A stretch of DNA of 64,000 nt from DTU015 sp012837895 (GCA_050952085.1 JBMNKH010000004.1:248001-312000); one strand, 5' to 3'; counted from the stretch's first letter, positions 1 to 9,092 are shown. Notes: generated by a model not told the origin, from the letters alone. Numbers and translations are program-made.

Positions 1-213
1 GAAAGACTAAGTTTCAGAGAAAGACAAGTAGTAGTCCTGAAAGAAACAGGCTGTTCAGCTCAAGCCATAGCGGAGCGGCTAGGCCTTAGCCAGTCCACCG
101 TAGCAACTCTTTATAACAGGGCAAAGCAAAAGGGCTACCAGGTAGTCATTGTGATTTCAGGTGACCCATTGAACCTGTTCGGTGGAGATGGCACAGAGGA
201 GGAACAGCCATGA
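1..213 (+). CDS. Partial helix-turn-helix protein (C-terminal part)
   Basis: The reading frame is open from the first base of the window and stops at 211-213, giving 70 residues of a protein whose N-terminus lies outside. Residues 1-45 (LSFRERQVVVLKETG, then AIAERLGLSQSTVATLYNRA) look like a sigma-70 region 4, LuxR or Tfx-type helix-turn-helix, so DNA binding is likely. The acidic tail shows no known domain. Its stop overlaps the start of divIC in an ATGA junction, so the two genes are probably translated together. The exact family cannot be given without the missing N-terminus. Confidence 0.6.
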   Translation, partial: ERLSFRERQVVVLKETGCSAQAIAERLGLSQSTVATLYNRAKQKGYQVVIVISGDPLNLFGGDGTEEEQP

Positions 214-500
214 GAAGTAGAAAGCAACGCAAAATGAACCTCAACTTGGTGTGGGCATTTATTGGATTGATTGCCATAACCTTTGCAGTCAGGCAAGTTG
301 AAGTGATACGTGTCAGGAACCGCCTCATGCAGCTTGAGTCTGAAATAGAGTATTACATGATGCTAAACACCGCACTTGAAGAGCAAATAGAAACCCTCGG
401 GAGCGAAGAGTATATAGAGAAAACTGCAAGAGAGAAACTCGGGCTGGTTATGCCCGGGGAAGTACAGTACATCCCCATAAAGGATGGAAAGGGCCAGTAG
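210..500 (+). CDS. divIC: Cell-division protein DivIC/FtsB family
   Basis: A 96-residue septum formation initiator protein. A basic N-terminus is followed by one membrane segment (about residues 12-30), then a coiled coil (33-65) and a short extracytoplasmic tail with the family-typical EKTAREKLGLVMPGE. This is the expected size and layout of DivIC/FtsB, which works with FtsL and DivIB at the division septum. It occupies the divIC position of the Bacillus yabO-divIC neighbourhood. However, it is convergent with rqcP here, whereas in Bacillus the two are co-directional. Confidence 0.85.
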   Translation: MRSRKQRKMNLNLVWAFIGLIAITFAVRQVEVIRVRNRLMQLESEIEYYMMLNTALEEQIETLGSEEYIEKTAREKLGLVMPGEVQYIPIKDGKGQ

Positions 501-520
501 CGGTAGGAGACACCCCCGCA

Positions 521-787
521 CTATTCCACTTCAGCCAAATCCTCTTGAGAGAGCCGCCGGTAGAGCGAACCGGCGGTTTTCTTGTCCGCGCTGTCAGCCA
601 AAGCAACTACTTCAACAGTAATCAATCTGGGGCCAAACCTTATCTCCAACACGTCGCCAATCTCAACACGGGAAGAGGGCTTGGCGGGCCGCCCGTTCTT
701 GGTTACATGTCCACCATTGCACAGTTCTTGTGCAAGGGTTCTGCGCTTTACCAGGCGCGCAACCTTAAGATACTTATCCAACCGCAC
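521..787 (-). CDS. rqcP: S4-domain ribosome-quality-control protein RqcP (YabO)
   Basis: An 88-residue protein made almost entirely of an S4 RNA-binding domain (MRLDKYLKVARLVKRRTLAQ at the start), the size and pattern of RqcP/Hsp15-like proteins. RqcP acts with RqcH on stalled 50S subunits carrying peptidyl-tRNA during C-terminal alanine tailing. The GTG start at 787 has a GGAGGA site 9 bases upstream. It lies in the conserved spoVB-mazG-(hup)-rqcP order. The short acidic tail after residue 70 is not diagnostic. Confidence 0.85.
   Translation of the reverse strand: MRLDKYLKVARLVKRRTLAQELCNGGHVTKNGRPAKPSSRVEIGDVLEIRFGPRLITVEVVALADSADKKTAGSLYRRLSQEDLAEVE
554..582 (+). terminator. Probable Rho-independent terminator of the divIC transcript
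   Basis: An 8-bp perfect stem, CCGCCGGT (554-561) with ACCGGCGG (569-576), has a 7-base loop and is followed by TTTTCTT on the plus strand. It lies 54 bases after the divIC stop and inside the 3' coding end of the convergent rqcP gene. Read on the minus strand it has no T tract, so it should act only on divIC transcription. Confidence 0.6.
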
Positions 788-852
788 TGCAAGCCCTCCT
801 CCGGAAACAGTTTTGAAAAATAGAACTGTATATTTCGTGCCTAGCTACTACC

Positions 853-1125
853 TTACTTTACCGCATCTCTCAGTCCCCTGCCGGGCCTGAACACAGGAAC
901 TCTTGCAGCAGGAATCTGAATAGGTTCGCCTGTCCTGGGATTACGCCCTTCACGTGCAGACCTTTCTCTTGCAAGGAAAGTACCGAATCCCAAGATGGCT
1001 ACTGTGTCGCCTCCTGCGAGAGCTTCCTGCACAACTTCGATAAAGCTGTTGATAGCTTTTTCCGTGTCTTTCTTGGTTAGTCCTGCTTTTTGAGCTACCG
1101 CTCCGATAAGTTCAGATTTGTTCAC
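853..1125 (-). CDS. hup: DNA-binding protein HU
   Basis: A histone-like nucleoid protein of 90 residues. I place the start at the GTG at 1125 (GTG AAC AAA, giving MNKSELIGAVAQKAGLT) because GGAGGG lies 7 bases upstream and the length then matches HU exactly. Longer in-frame starts upstream (for example the ATG at 1140, which overlaps the ribosome site itself) are unlikely. The DNA-binding beta arm is recognisable (FGTFLARERSAREGRNPRTG, then IQIPAARVPVFRPGRGLRDAV). HU between mazG and rqcP is a common clostridial arrangement. Confidence 0.95.
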   Translation of the reverse strand: MNKSELIGAVAQKAGLTKKDTEKAINSFIEVVQEALAGGDTVAILGFGTFLARERSAREGRNPRTGEPIQIPAARVPVFRPGRGLRDAVK

Positions 1126-1203
1126 ACCAAATCCCTCCATTATGTGACGGTATATGTATTGCCAACCGTATTGGCCGGCACCTTTGGACAACTGAAATCC
1201 CGG

Positions 1204-2046
1204 CTAAGCTTTTTCCCCACCCTCCTTATTCTCCCCATCCTTCGCCTTTTCCCACAGTTCATCCAAGGTGTCCAACCCTACTTCTCTTATCGTTAGATTG
1301 TCTTGTTTCAGATATGCCTCCATGAGCCTAAATCTTTTGGAAAACTTGTCGATCGTGCGGGTAAGTGCCACTTCAGCATCGACTCCCAGCCACCTTGCCA
1401 GATTGACGCATGCGAAAAGGAGATCTCCGATTTCAGATTCTACCTGGGCCTGGTCGTTCTTGTCCCAAGCTTCCTTGAGTTCTGAGATCTCTTCATGCAA
1501 TTTTTCAACAACGCCTTGCACATCAGGCCAATCAAAGCCCACCTGGGCAGCAACTTCTTGCTGCTGTTGCGCTCTCATCAAGGCCGGTAACCCCTTATCG
1601 ACCTGATCCATCAAGGAACTGCGTTGAAGGCGTTTTCCACGTTCGTTGCTCTTAATCTCAGCCCAAAGCTTTTCAACCTGTTCAGGTGTATCTGCCTTCC
1701 GATCACCGAACACATGGGGATGCCTTCGTACCAGTTTGTCAGATATGCCGTTAATCACATCGGCAAGGGTAAAATGCTGGTTCTCTTCAGCGATCGCAGA
1801 GTACAGGCCGATCTGGAGCATTAAGTCCCCCAATTCCTCCCTGATCTTATCCCCATCGTTTTCCGAAGCTGCCTGAACCACTTCGTACGCTTCTTCCAAC
1901 ACGAAAGGCGTCAGTGATTGATAAGTCTGCTTCTTATCCCAGGGGCAACCGTCAGGGCCCCTGAGCCGCTTGATAATGGACTCAAATCTCTCCCAGGGAG
2001 AACCGTCTAAGTCCTCCACTGGCCGCCTGTCATCTCCCCTACACAT
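1204..2046 (-). CDS. mazG: Nucleoside triphosphate pyrophosphohydrolase MazG
   Basis: A 280-residue MazG protein with two all-alpha NTP-PPase repeats. The first repeat has the family opening LRGPDGCPWDKKQTYQSL and the metal-binding acidic helices EEAYEVVQA and REELGDLMLQ. The second has HEEISELKEAW and ESEIGDLLFACVNLARWLG. It hydrolyses NTPs or dNTPs to NMP and pyrophosphate. I chose the ATG at 2046, because AAGGGG lies 8 bases upstream, whereas a GTG at 2052 would be too close. In Bacillus the orthologue YabN carries an N-terminal methyltransferase-like domain. This one does not. Confidence 0.92.
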   Translation of the reverse strand: MCRGDDRRPVEDLDGSPWERFESIIKRLRGPDGCPWDKKQTYQSLTPFVLEEAYEVVQAASENDGDKIREELGDLMLQIGLYSAIAEENQHFTLADVINGISDKLVRRHPHVFGDRKADTPEQVEKLWAEIKSNERGKRLQRSSLMDQVDKGLPALMRAQQQQEVAAQVGFDWPDVQGVVEKLHEEISELKEAWDKNDQAQVESEIGDLLFACVNLARWLGVDAEVALTRTIDKFSKRFRLMEAYLKQDNLTIREVGLDTLDELWEKAKDGENKEGGEKA

Positions 2047-2094
2047 AAACACTGCCCCTTAACGTGCGTCGTCCTACTCCTTCTATACTCTTCG

Positions 2095-3666
2095 CTAGTC
2101 CTTCTTACGGTTCCTGAACAGACTGCCTATCAGCGGCAAACTCTGCAAATCTTCAAAGGTTACTGCGCCGGTTGCGAAAACCAAAATCCCGTACGCTATG
2201 ATACCTGCCACAATCGCTGCAATGGTTGCCGGTCCCCAGCCAATGGATGTTTGCATTCTACCATAAGTAAATCCTGCTACTACAGACATAATCGCCGTAG
2301 ACAGGGATATTTTCAGCATAGCCGGGCCGTCAAGCACATCACCGATTTCGCGCTTTATCGCCAGTAGATTGAGCAAAGCCGCAACGCCAAAATGAACCGA
2401 AGTAGCTATGCTCGCACCGACCACACCGAATGAAGGGTTGCCTACCAGCACGTAGGTAAGTATAGCTTTTGTCAAGGCTGCCCAGGTCAGGTTCATAAGG
2501 GGAACTTTCATTCTCCCAAGCCCGTGCAAGATACCGGCTGTAACCTGCTGAAGCGCCAGGAAGAACACTCCAGGGGCAAGCGGGCGGAGTACCCGGCCAA
2601 TCCCCCAATCCTGGAAAAGCAAGGCCGGTATTGGATCAGCCAGCACGTAAATACCCATTGCCGCAGGAAGCGCCAACGCCACGGTAATAGCCAGGGCTTT
2701 CCTGATCCTCCTAACGATGCTTTCCCTGTCACGAAGTTTGGCTGCCCCCGATATAGATGGCACAAGCGCCATCTGGAGGGCCCCTGTGAAAATAGTCGGG
2801 ATATTGAGCAGGGGAAACGCACCCCCTGTGAGCTGCCCGAATAGCCGGGTAGCTTCTTCAGGCGACAATCCGGTAGATTGAAGCCGTCCCGGCACAAGGC
2901 CAAGGTCGATTATTTCAGTGATGCCGAACACGGCAGACGCCAGGGATATGGGGATTGCTGTGAATATTATCTCCCTGGCGACACTTCCCCACGGTTCGTC
3001 AGTACCATCGTTATCCAAATCCCACTCACGTGTCCGCCTGAAATACGCAATCGCCGTGTATACCACGCCGCCAAAAGCTCCTACAACAGCCCCGAAAGTG
3101 GCTCCCGCCGCTGCATATTCAATACCTCTTGGCAGGAGCATTACCCCCAAGCTATACATTGTCAGGAGCCTGCCGAATTGCTCCAAGACCTGGGATATTG
3201 CAGGCACTGACATTTCCTCTATACCCTGAAACCACCCTCGTAACGCAGACAACACTGCCGCCATGAAAAGTGCAGGCGAGATAGCTGCTATCGAAATGGC
3301 TGCCCGGGAGTCACGGGCCATATTGGCAGCAATCCATCCGGACATAGAAAACATGGCGACAAAACCTGCAAACCCAAGTACAGCCATGAGGACAAGGGAT
3401 ACACGGAACACCTTCGAAGCGGCTTTGCGCCTTCCAAGCACCCATCTCTCTGCCACAGCTTTGGAAATAGCTACGTTGAGGCCTGCAGAAGATACTGTAA
3501 GCATTATGGCGTAAACGGGGTAAGCGTATTGATAAAGGCCCATACCTTCGCTACCAAGAATGGAGTACAGGGGGATCCTGTAGAGGGCGCCGATCACCTT
3601 TACAATCACGCCTGCAAAGGCGAGGGTAAACGCACTCTTGAGAAACTTTGAGTCTTTACCGTTCAT
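2095..3666 (-). CDS. spoVB: SpoVB/MurJ-type polysaccharide flippase
   Basis: A 523-residue polytopic membrane protein of the MOP superfamily (oligosaccharide/lipid II flippases). The N-terminus (FLKSAFTLAFAGVIVKVIGA, followed by RIPLYSILGSEGMGLYQYAYP) is typical of the SpoVB/YabM group, with about 14 hydrophobic segments along the chain. These proteins move undecaprenyl-linked precursors across the membrane, in SpoVB's case for spore cortex. The gene lies between spoVT and mazG, as yabM does in Bacillus. Whether it is SpoVB itself or a vegetative YabM/YtgP paralogue cannot be decided from sequence alone. Confidence 0.85.
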   Translation of the reverse strand: MNGKDSKFLKSAFTLAFAGVIVKVIGALYRIPLYSILGSEGMGLYQYAYPVYAIMLTVSSAGLNVAISKAVAERWVLGRRKAASKVFRVSLVLMAVLGFAGFVAMFSMSGWIAANMARDSRAAISIAAISPALFMAAVLSALRGWFQGIEEMSVPAISQVLEQFGRLLTMYSLGVMLLPRGIEYAAAGATFGAVVGAFGGVVYTAIAYFRRTREWDLDNDGTDEPWGSVAREIIFTAIPISLASAVFGITEIIDLGLVPGRLQSTGLSPEEATRLFGQLTGGAFPLLNIPTIFTGALQMALVPSISGAAKLRDRESIVRRIRKALAITVALALPAAMGIYVLADPIPALLFQDWGIGRVLRPLAPGVFFLALQQVTAGILHGLGRMKVPLMNLTWAALTKAILTYVLVGNPSFGVVGASIATSVHFGVAALLNLLAIKREIGDVLDGPAMLKISLSTAIMSVVAGFTYGRMQTSIGWGPATIAAIVAGIIAYGILVFATGAVTFEDLQSLPLIGSLFRNRKKD

Positions 3667-3720
3667 TTAGGTGGGCGCCCCTTTCCGTTTGCAGGCCATC
3701 ACCTGATATTCCCCAAAATT

Positions 3721-3750
3721 ATAAATGAAAGGTGGCACCCAGTGCCACCT
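3721..3750 (-). terminator. Rho-independent terminator after spoVT
   Basis: A perfect 9-bp stem, AGGTGGCAC/GTGCCACCT (3730-3738 and 3742-3750), has a 3-base loop. On the minus strand it is followed by the T-rich run TTTCATTTAT. It lies 33 bases past the spoVT stop codon and separates spoVT from spoVB. Confidence 0.75.
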
Positions 3751-3783
3751 TAACGCACCAAACCCAGAACGAATATTATTCCA

Positions 3784-4344
3784 TCACTCTTCCATCTGCT
3801 TTGCCAAGAACCCCGCTGCCGTTTCAGCCAGCTTGAGCTCAACCTCACCTACGAGCTCGTCAGGGTCCCTTGTACATATGATAACAGCGCCGATTGGATC
3901 GCCTTCAGCTACAATCGGCGCTATAACTTCAGACGTAAAAGTGCAACCTGCCTCATCTTCGGTGATACATTCTTTGCAATACCTGTCCTCGCCCGGTTTT
4001 GAAATCAACACAGGTTTCCTGTCTTCCATGATTCTTTCAACAGCCTGTGAAATTCTCTTGTTGAGAAACTCTCTCTTGGGAGCGCCTGACACCGCTATTA
4101 TTGAATCCCTGTCTGCAATCATTGCTATTTTCCCGGTGGCCTCTGCCAGTGAATCAGCATATTCACGTGCAAAATCCCCCAGCTCGCCAATGGGAGAGTA
4201 TTTCTTCAAGATGACTTCCCCGTCTCTATCCACAAATATCTCCAGAGGATCTCCCTCACGTATTCTCAGGGTGCGCCTTATTTCCTTGGGTATGACCACT
4301 CTTCCGAGATCATCGATTCTTCTAACAATTCCTGTTGCTTTCAA
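3784..4344 (-). CDS. spoVT: Stage V sporulation regulator SpoVT
   Basis: A 186-residue transcription factor. Residues 1-50 are an AbrB-type swapped-hairpin DNA-binding domain (MKATGIVRRIDDLGRVVIPK), and residues 56-180 are the GAF-like domain of SpoVT. This is the full family layout. In Bacillus SpoVT modulates late forespore (sigma-G) genes and germination. The start is TTG at 4344, with GGTGG 7 bases upstream. It lies just downstream of mfd, as in Bacillus, but with its own candidate promoter and a terminator, so it is probably a single-gene unit. Confidence 0.95.
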   Translation of the reverse strand: MKATGIVRRIDDLGRVVIPKEIRRTLRIREGDPLEIFVDRDGEVILKKYSPIGELGDFAREYADSLAEATGKIAMIADRDSIIAVSGAPKREFLNKRISQAVERIMEDRKPVLISKPGEDRYCKECITEDEAGCTFTSEVIAPIVAEGDPIGAVIICTRDPDELVGEVELKLAETAAGFLAKQMEE

Positions 4345-4388
4345 CTCAATACCACCCCCCCTTGAGCAAACTCACATTTGTCTTTTGC

Positions 4389-4418
4389 TAGTATATAGGT
4401 GTTTTCTAATCGTTATTC
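4389..4418 (-). promoter_or_regulatory. Candidate sigma-G promoter of spoVT
   Basis: On the minus strand GAATA (4418-4414), 18 bases and TATACTA (4395-4389) lie 45 bases before the spoVT start. The known sigma-G consensus is GHATR-N18-CATWHTA. The -35 element overlaps the mfd stop codon. spoVT is sigma-G dependent in Bacillus, which supports the assignment. It rests on pattern matching only. Confidence 0.45.
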
Positions 4419-7400
4419 ACCTTGCCGACAGTTCTTTAGCCAGCTTGAGGCTCAATGCCAGCACTTCATCAGCTGATTCCCTGGACAAAAGCACTGTCAC
4501 GGCAGACGCCCTATCGTCAAAGGCGATTCCAGGATAGGTCTTGCTCAAGGGTCGTATCTTGTCAAAGGGGAACACGTGAGGGATTTCGATCTTGAAGCTT
4601 AGCTGCTGTTTCTCTAAGACCAAGTCGACAGTAGCAAGGGAAACCTGGGTTATTCCCAAGGCAGAACATATTGTCCTTAGGCGGGCAACATTCAGGAGAT
4701 TCCTTGCCTCCCTGGGCAGATCGCCATAACGGTCCTCCAACTCCCACTCAATATCTGAGAGGGTTTCCAGGTCCCTGGCAGCTGCCACACGTTTGTACAG
4801 TGAAAAACGTTCCTTAGGATCAGTGATGTATGCCTCAGGGAGGTATGCATCACACGGTATCTCAACAGAAGTTTGAATCCTTTCAGGCTCCTCTTCTTTT
4901 TGTCCCCGCAGCATAGCTACGGCTTTCTCCAAGAGTTTTATGTACAGGTCGTAACCCACAAGGGTCATAAATCCATGCTGCTCAGGGCCAAGAAGATTGC
5001 CTGCCCCGCGGATCTCAAGATCTCTTAGTGCCAGTTTGTACCCGGCACCCATGGCAGCAAAGTCCCTCAAGGCTGTAAGCCTTTGCTCTGCCTCCTGGGT
5101 CAGGCTCCTGTCAGGCCTGAAGGTGAAATATGCATAGGCGATTCTGTTGGATCTGCCGACCCTGCCCCTGAGCTGGTACAACTGCGCAAGCCCCAGTCTA
5201 TCCGCTTCTTCTACTATCAGCGTGTTTACGTTAGGAAGATCAAGGCCCGATTCGATTATGGTCGTAGAAACCAGCACGTCGAACCTGCCCTGCATGAAAC
5301 CTTGCATTGTTGACGCCAGTTCCTGTTCTTTCATCCTCCCGTGGGCCACCGCGATCCTGGCCTCGGGCACACATGATTGTACCCGGTGAACTGCCCGGGA
5401 TATTGAATAGACCCTGTTGTGGACATAGAACACCTGCCCTCCCCTTCGTATCTCCCGGCGGATAGCTTGGGACACCAAAGACGGGTTATAGGGTACAACG
5501 TAAGTCTCCACAGGAAATCGTCCCTCAGGAGGGGTTTCCATGAGGCTTATGTCCCTGATACCTGTAAGCGCCATGTTCAGGGTCCTGGGAATGGGTGTGG
5601 CTGTAAGGGTCAACACATCACAGGTTTCTGCCAGTTGCTTTAGCCGTTCTTTCTGGGCCACACCGAACCTGTGTTCCTCGTCGACTATAAGCAGCCCAAG
5701 GTCGTGAAATTTCACATCTTTGCTGAGCAGCCTATGAGTTCCAATCAGGATGTCAACTGACCCCAGGGCCACCTGCCTGAGTACCTTGGCTTGTTCAGTG
5801 GGAGACCTGAACCTGCTCAATACCTCAATCGACACAGGGTAGTTTGAAAATCTCCTGGAAAAGGTAGCGTAATGTTGCTCGGCAAGCACGGTAGTGGGGA
5901 CAAGCACGGCAACTTGTTTCGAATCCATAACCGCTTTGAATGCAGCCCGCATGGCAACCTCAGTCTTGCCGTATCCAACATCCCCGCAAAGCAGCCGGCC
6001 CATAGGGTAACTGTTTTCCATATCTTGCTTGATTTCTTGGGTAGCTAGTGCCTGGTCTTCAGTATCTTCATATTCGAATTCCTCTTCAAACTGCCTTTGC
6101 CAAGGCGTATCAGGGCTAAACGGAAACCCTTGCCTTGATTTCCTCTTTGCTTCCAACATCAAGAGATTGCGCGCCAAATCTTCAATAGACTTCTTTACCC
6201 TGGCCTTGATCCGCTGCCATTCGCCTGAACCAAGCCTTTGCAGGGCGGGCTTAACCCCTTCCGGTCCCACATACCTTTCGACCACATCTACCTGGTCAGT
6301 AGGAACATACAGGGCGTCATCTGCTGCGTAGCGAAGGTAGAGATAATCCCTGGTGACCCCGTTCACCGTCATGTTCCTGATGCCCATGAACTGGGCGACC
6401 CCATGATTGGCGTGGACAACGTAATCCCCAGGGGAAAGCTCACGCCAATGGAGCGGAACCTTCTTCTTGGGTCTGGCCCGCTTTGTCCGGCGCACCTTAG
6501 TCCTACCGTACAACTCAGTCTCGGTGAAAACTGATAAACCAAGGGGAACACAGTTAAAACCGCTTTCGCCACTTCCCAGGGACAAGGTCACGACCCCCGG
6601 GCCCGGCTCCTGTGTAACGTTTTCCTGGACTGAAACAAGCAGGTCTTCTTTCTCCGACCACCTCTCAAGAAGGTCCAGGCGTTCCCGGTTACCTGCCAGC
6701 AAGACTACCCTCTGCCTGTCCGAAACCAGCTGCTTTATCTCCTGGATCATGTCCTGCCAGCGCCCAGCGAACCCAACTTGAAGCGTGGTATCAGTTTCAA
6801 CAAGCTCCTTAGGGGCAAAGCCCCTGGCAGTACCTGCAAAAGGCTCGAAGACCAAGGACATATCGGATAAGTATGGCTGTATGGTGGATACAGGGAAGTA
6901 TATTGAGCTGTCCCGGGAAGTCATCGTCCCGGCGAGGATCCGTGCAGAAGCGATCTCCATCCCGATTTGTTCGAATTCCTTGAGCGAATCCATGCACCTA
7001 TTGTAGCTATCTACCACTACCAGCGGAGTCTCTGGGAAATATTCCAAGATTGTAGTCCCATCGTATTTGCCAGGGTTATCATAAGCCGTGACATGCCCTG
7101 GCGGGACATAACCAGCCTGGATATAGTCTGTGGCGGGAGACAAGAAAGCTTCATCAAGCATATGGGTAGATACCTGGGTTTCAGGGTCGAAACCCCGGAT
7201 GGAATCTACCTCATCGTAGAAAAACTCAACCCTATATGGGTGGTCAGCAATTGGGGGAAATACATCCAGGATCCCCCCACGCAAAGCTAGCTCGCCCTTG
7301 GCCTCTACTGACGAAACCCGCTCATAGCCATAGTTAACCAGTTTTCGGACCAGTTCTTCAGGAAGTAGTTTCGTGCCCACATTTAGCCTGATACAGCCAT

Positions 7401-7827
7401 CCCTGAAACTGTGTGCAGGCATGAGTTTGCGCAGAAGCGCTGTGGCAGGCATAAGCACAACATAAGGGCCGTCATCCTTATGACCCCGGAGCAATTCATA
7501 CAAGCATGATACTCTAATCCACAAAGACTCCCGGTTGCCCTGGGCCGCTTCAAAAGGCATTACTTCTCTGGATGGGAACAATAACACCCTGTCGTGGCCG
7601 ATGAGATCCCCCAAGTCCCTGCGGGAGGTCACAGCCTCCTCAGGCCTTGAATAGACTACCACCATTGGCCGGGAAATCTGCCGATAAACCGTCCCCAAGT
7701 AAAAAGTGCGCGCATATCCTTGGGCGCCCGCAAGCAAGGCAGGCATCCGCCCTTGGGAAATGGCGCTGATGGCCTCTTGGGCACTGCCGCTTCTTGAGAA
7801 AAAATCCAAAAGCCCTGGATGAGGCAT
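4417..7827 (-). CDS. mfd: Transcription-repair coupling factor Mfd
   Basis: A 1136-residue full-length Mfd. It has an N-terminal UvrB-homology module (about residues 1-330), a CarD-like RNA-polymerase-interaction domain (464-520, ELSPGDYVVHANHGVAQFMG), a RecG-like helicase with Walker A GDVGYGKT (615-622), a DEEH box (VDEEHRFGVAQKE) and the C-terminal TRCF domain. Mfd removes stalled RNA polymerase at lesions and recruits UvrA. Its ATG shares one base with the pth stop (TAATG), so translation is probably coupled to pth. Confidence 0.98.
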   Translation of the reverse strand: MPHPGLLDFFSRSGSAQEAISAISQGRMPALLAGAQGYARTFYLGTVYRQISRPMVVVYSRPEEAVTSRRDLGDLIGHDRVLLFPSREVMPFEAAQGNRESLWIRVSCLYELLRGHKDDGPYVVLMPATALLRKLMPAHSFRDGCIRLNVGTKLLPEELVRKLVNYGYERVSSVEAKGELALRGGILDVFPPIADHPYRVEFFYDEVDSIRGFDPETQVSTHMLDEAFLSPATDYIQAGYVPPGHVTAYDNPGKYDGTTILEYFPETPLVVVDSYNRCMDSLKEFEQIGMEIASARILAGTMTSRDSSIYFPVSTIQPYLSDMSLVFEPFAGTARGFAPKELVETDTTLQVGFAGRWQDMIQEIKQLVSDRQRVVLLAGNRERLDLLERWSEKEDLLVSVQENVTQEPGPGVVTLSLGSGESGFNCVPLGLSVFTETELYGRTKVRRTKRARPKKKVPLHWRELSPGDYVVHANHGVAQFMGIRNMTVNGVTRDYLYLRYAADDALYVPTDQVDVVERYVGPEGVKPALQRLGSGEWQRIKARVKKSIEDLARNLLMLEAKRKSRQGFPFSPDTPWQRQFEEEFEYEDTEDQALATQEIKQDMENSYPMGRLLCGDVGYGKTEVAMRAAFKAVMDSKQVAVLVPTTVLAEQHYATFSRRFSNYPVSIEVLSRFRSPTEQAKVLRQVALGSVDILIGTHRLLSKDVKFHDLGLLIVDEEHRFGVAQKERLKQLAETCDVLTLTATPIPRTLNMALTGIRDISLMETPPEGRFPVETYVVPYNPSLVSQAIRREIRRGGQVFYVHNRVYSISRAVHRVQSCVPEARIAVAHGRMKEQELASTMQGFMQGRFDVLVSTTIIESGLDLPNVNTLIVEEADRLGLAQLYQLRGRVGRSNRIAYAYFTFRPDRSLTQEAEQRLTALRDFAAMGAGYKLALRDLEIRGAGNLLGPEQHGFMTLVGYDLYIKLLEKAVAMLRGQKEEEPERIQTSVEIPCDAYLPEAYITDPKERFSLYKRVAAARDLETLSDIEWELEDRYGDLPREARNLLNVARLRTICSALGITQVSLATVDLVLEKQQLSFKIEIPHVFPFDKIRPLSKTYPGIAFDDRASAVTVLLSRESADEVLALSLKLAKELSAR

Positions 7828-8429
7828 TACTTTCTCTCAAGCTCCTCAAGTATCAATCCGCTGTTGTACTGGTTCATTGCCTGGCCAAGGCCTGACGTCA
7901 AAAACATTATGGCAGCGCATGCGGCAGTTTCTACTACTTCTGACAGCAAATCACCATCGTCAAAAGTACTCAACACATAATCGGCAGGGTCAGTGCCAGC
8001 TTCCGGCCTTCCTATGCCCACCTTGAGCCGGGGGAAATCGCATTGGCCTGTTAAATCTATAATGGATTGGACCCCTTTGTGCCCACCTGAACTGCCATTC
8101 CGCTTGAACCTGATCCTGCCGAAAGGGATGTCCATGTCGTCATGAATAACCAGGACATCCTGGATCAGGATTGGGAAATCCTCCAAGATCTCAACTACTG
8201 CGACTCCACTCCGGTTCATATAAGTAGCAGGTTTGGCCAGGAGAACCCGGGAAGGTTCAGCATCCTTCAGTCCATGAGGTACACTCCCTGAAGCAATACT
8301 GCTGAACCCTCTTTCCACGAACTTCAGTCCCAGTTTTTGGCCAATACGGTCAATGACCATATACCCAATATTATGCCTGGTCAAGGCATATCGTTTACCC
8401 GGATTGCCCAGCCCTATCAAACACTTCAT
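7827..8429 (-). CDS. pth: Peptidyl-tRNA hydrolase
   Basis: A 200-residue Pth that cleaves peptidyl-tRNA released by ribosomes. The N-terminus MKCLIGLGNPGKRYALTRHN contains the family signature with the catalytic His of TRHN. Further motifs are AKPATYMNRSG, IHDDMDIPFG and SGGHKGVQSI. I prefer the ATG at 8429 over the GTG at 8441, because it has a GGGGTGG site about 9 bases upstream and matches the usual family start. It lies in the conserved prs-ctc-pth-mfd string. Confidence 0.97.
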   Translation of the reverse strand: MKCLIGLGNPGKRYALTRHNIGYMVIDRIGQKLGLKFVERGFSSIASGSVPHGLKDAEPSRVLLAKPATYMNRSGVAVVEILEDFPILIQDVLVIHDDMDIPFGRIRFKRNGSSGGHKGVQSIIDLTGQCDFPRLKVGIGRPEAGTDPADYVLSTFDDGDLLSEVVETAACAAIMFLTSGLGQAMNQYNSGLILEELERK

Positions 8430-8456
8430 ACAACAGGCCACCCCGGCCTAAAAGGC

Positions 8457-9092
8457 CTATTGGTTATCAGGCACTTGCTCAGCCTGTGCCTCTCCTTCGG
8501 TCTCACCCTCAGCCCCTGCTGCCTCGTCGGCGACAGTGCGTCTCGGTGCCACAATCACGGCTACCACTTCTTCAGGAGCGGTAACAAGCCTTACCTCGTC
8601 AGGTATAGGCAGATCCCCTGCCAATAAGGTATCGCCTGCTCCCATATTAGACACATCGAATGTAAACTGGGAAGGTATGTCATTAGGCAGGCATTCTACT
8701 GTAGCTTCCCTGAGCTGCCTCTGTAGGATCAGGCCAACAGAAGCGATCTTTTCTTCCCCTGTAAGCACAATGGGTACTTCAAGCCTAACCTTGTCTTCCA
8801 TGGAAATCCTATGGAGATCGATATGTATGATCTCTCCTGTCAGCGGATTTCTTTCGACCGATTGAACCATTATCCTGTCGTTAAAATCTGTACCTTCGAT
8901 CTTGAGCCTGTGGATGTGGCTCATCCCTTTAGCCAGGAGTTTCCTGGTTTCCGAAGAACTGAGTGCAACCGGCACTGAATCAATGCCTTTCCCATAAACG
9001 ATACCAGGAACCAAGCCTACCCGCCTGCAAGCCCTTGCAGCGCTCGTACCTGTTTCTCTGGTCTTCGCTGTGATAACGTCTTGTTCCAACAC
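8457..9092 (-). CDS. rplY: Ribosomal protein bL25, long form (Ctc/TL5)
   Basis: A 211-residue general-stress form of bL25 that binds 5S rRNA. The N-terminal L25 domain covers about residues 1-92, and the TL5-type beta C-terminal domain about 95-185. A low-complexity acidic tail follows (EGETEGEAQAE). The start is taken as the GTG at 9092, with AAAGGA 7 bases upstream. A GTG two codons earlier is too close to that site. It sits between prs and pth, as ctc does in Bacillus. Confidence 0.93.
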   Translation of the reverse strand: MLEQDVITAKTRETGTSAARACRRVGLVPGIVYGKGIDSVPVALSSSETRKLLAKGMSHIHRLKIEGTDFNDRIMVQSVERNPLTGEIIHIDLHRISMEDKVRLEVPIVLTGEEKIASVGLILQRQLREATVECLPNDIPSQFTFDVSNMGAGDTLLAGDLPIPDEVRLVTAPEEVVAVIVAPRRTVADEAAGAEGETEGEAQAEQVPDNQ

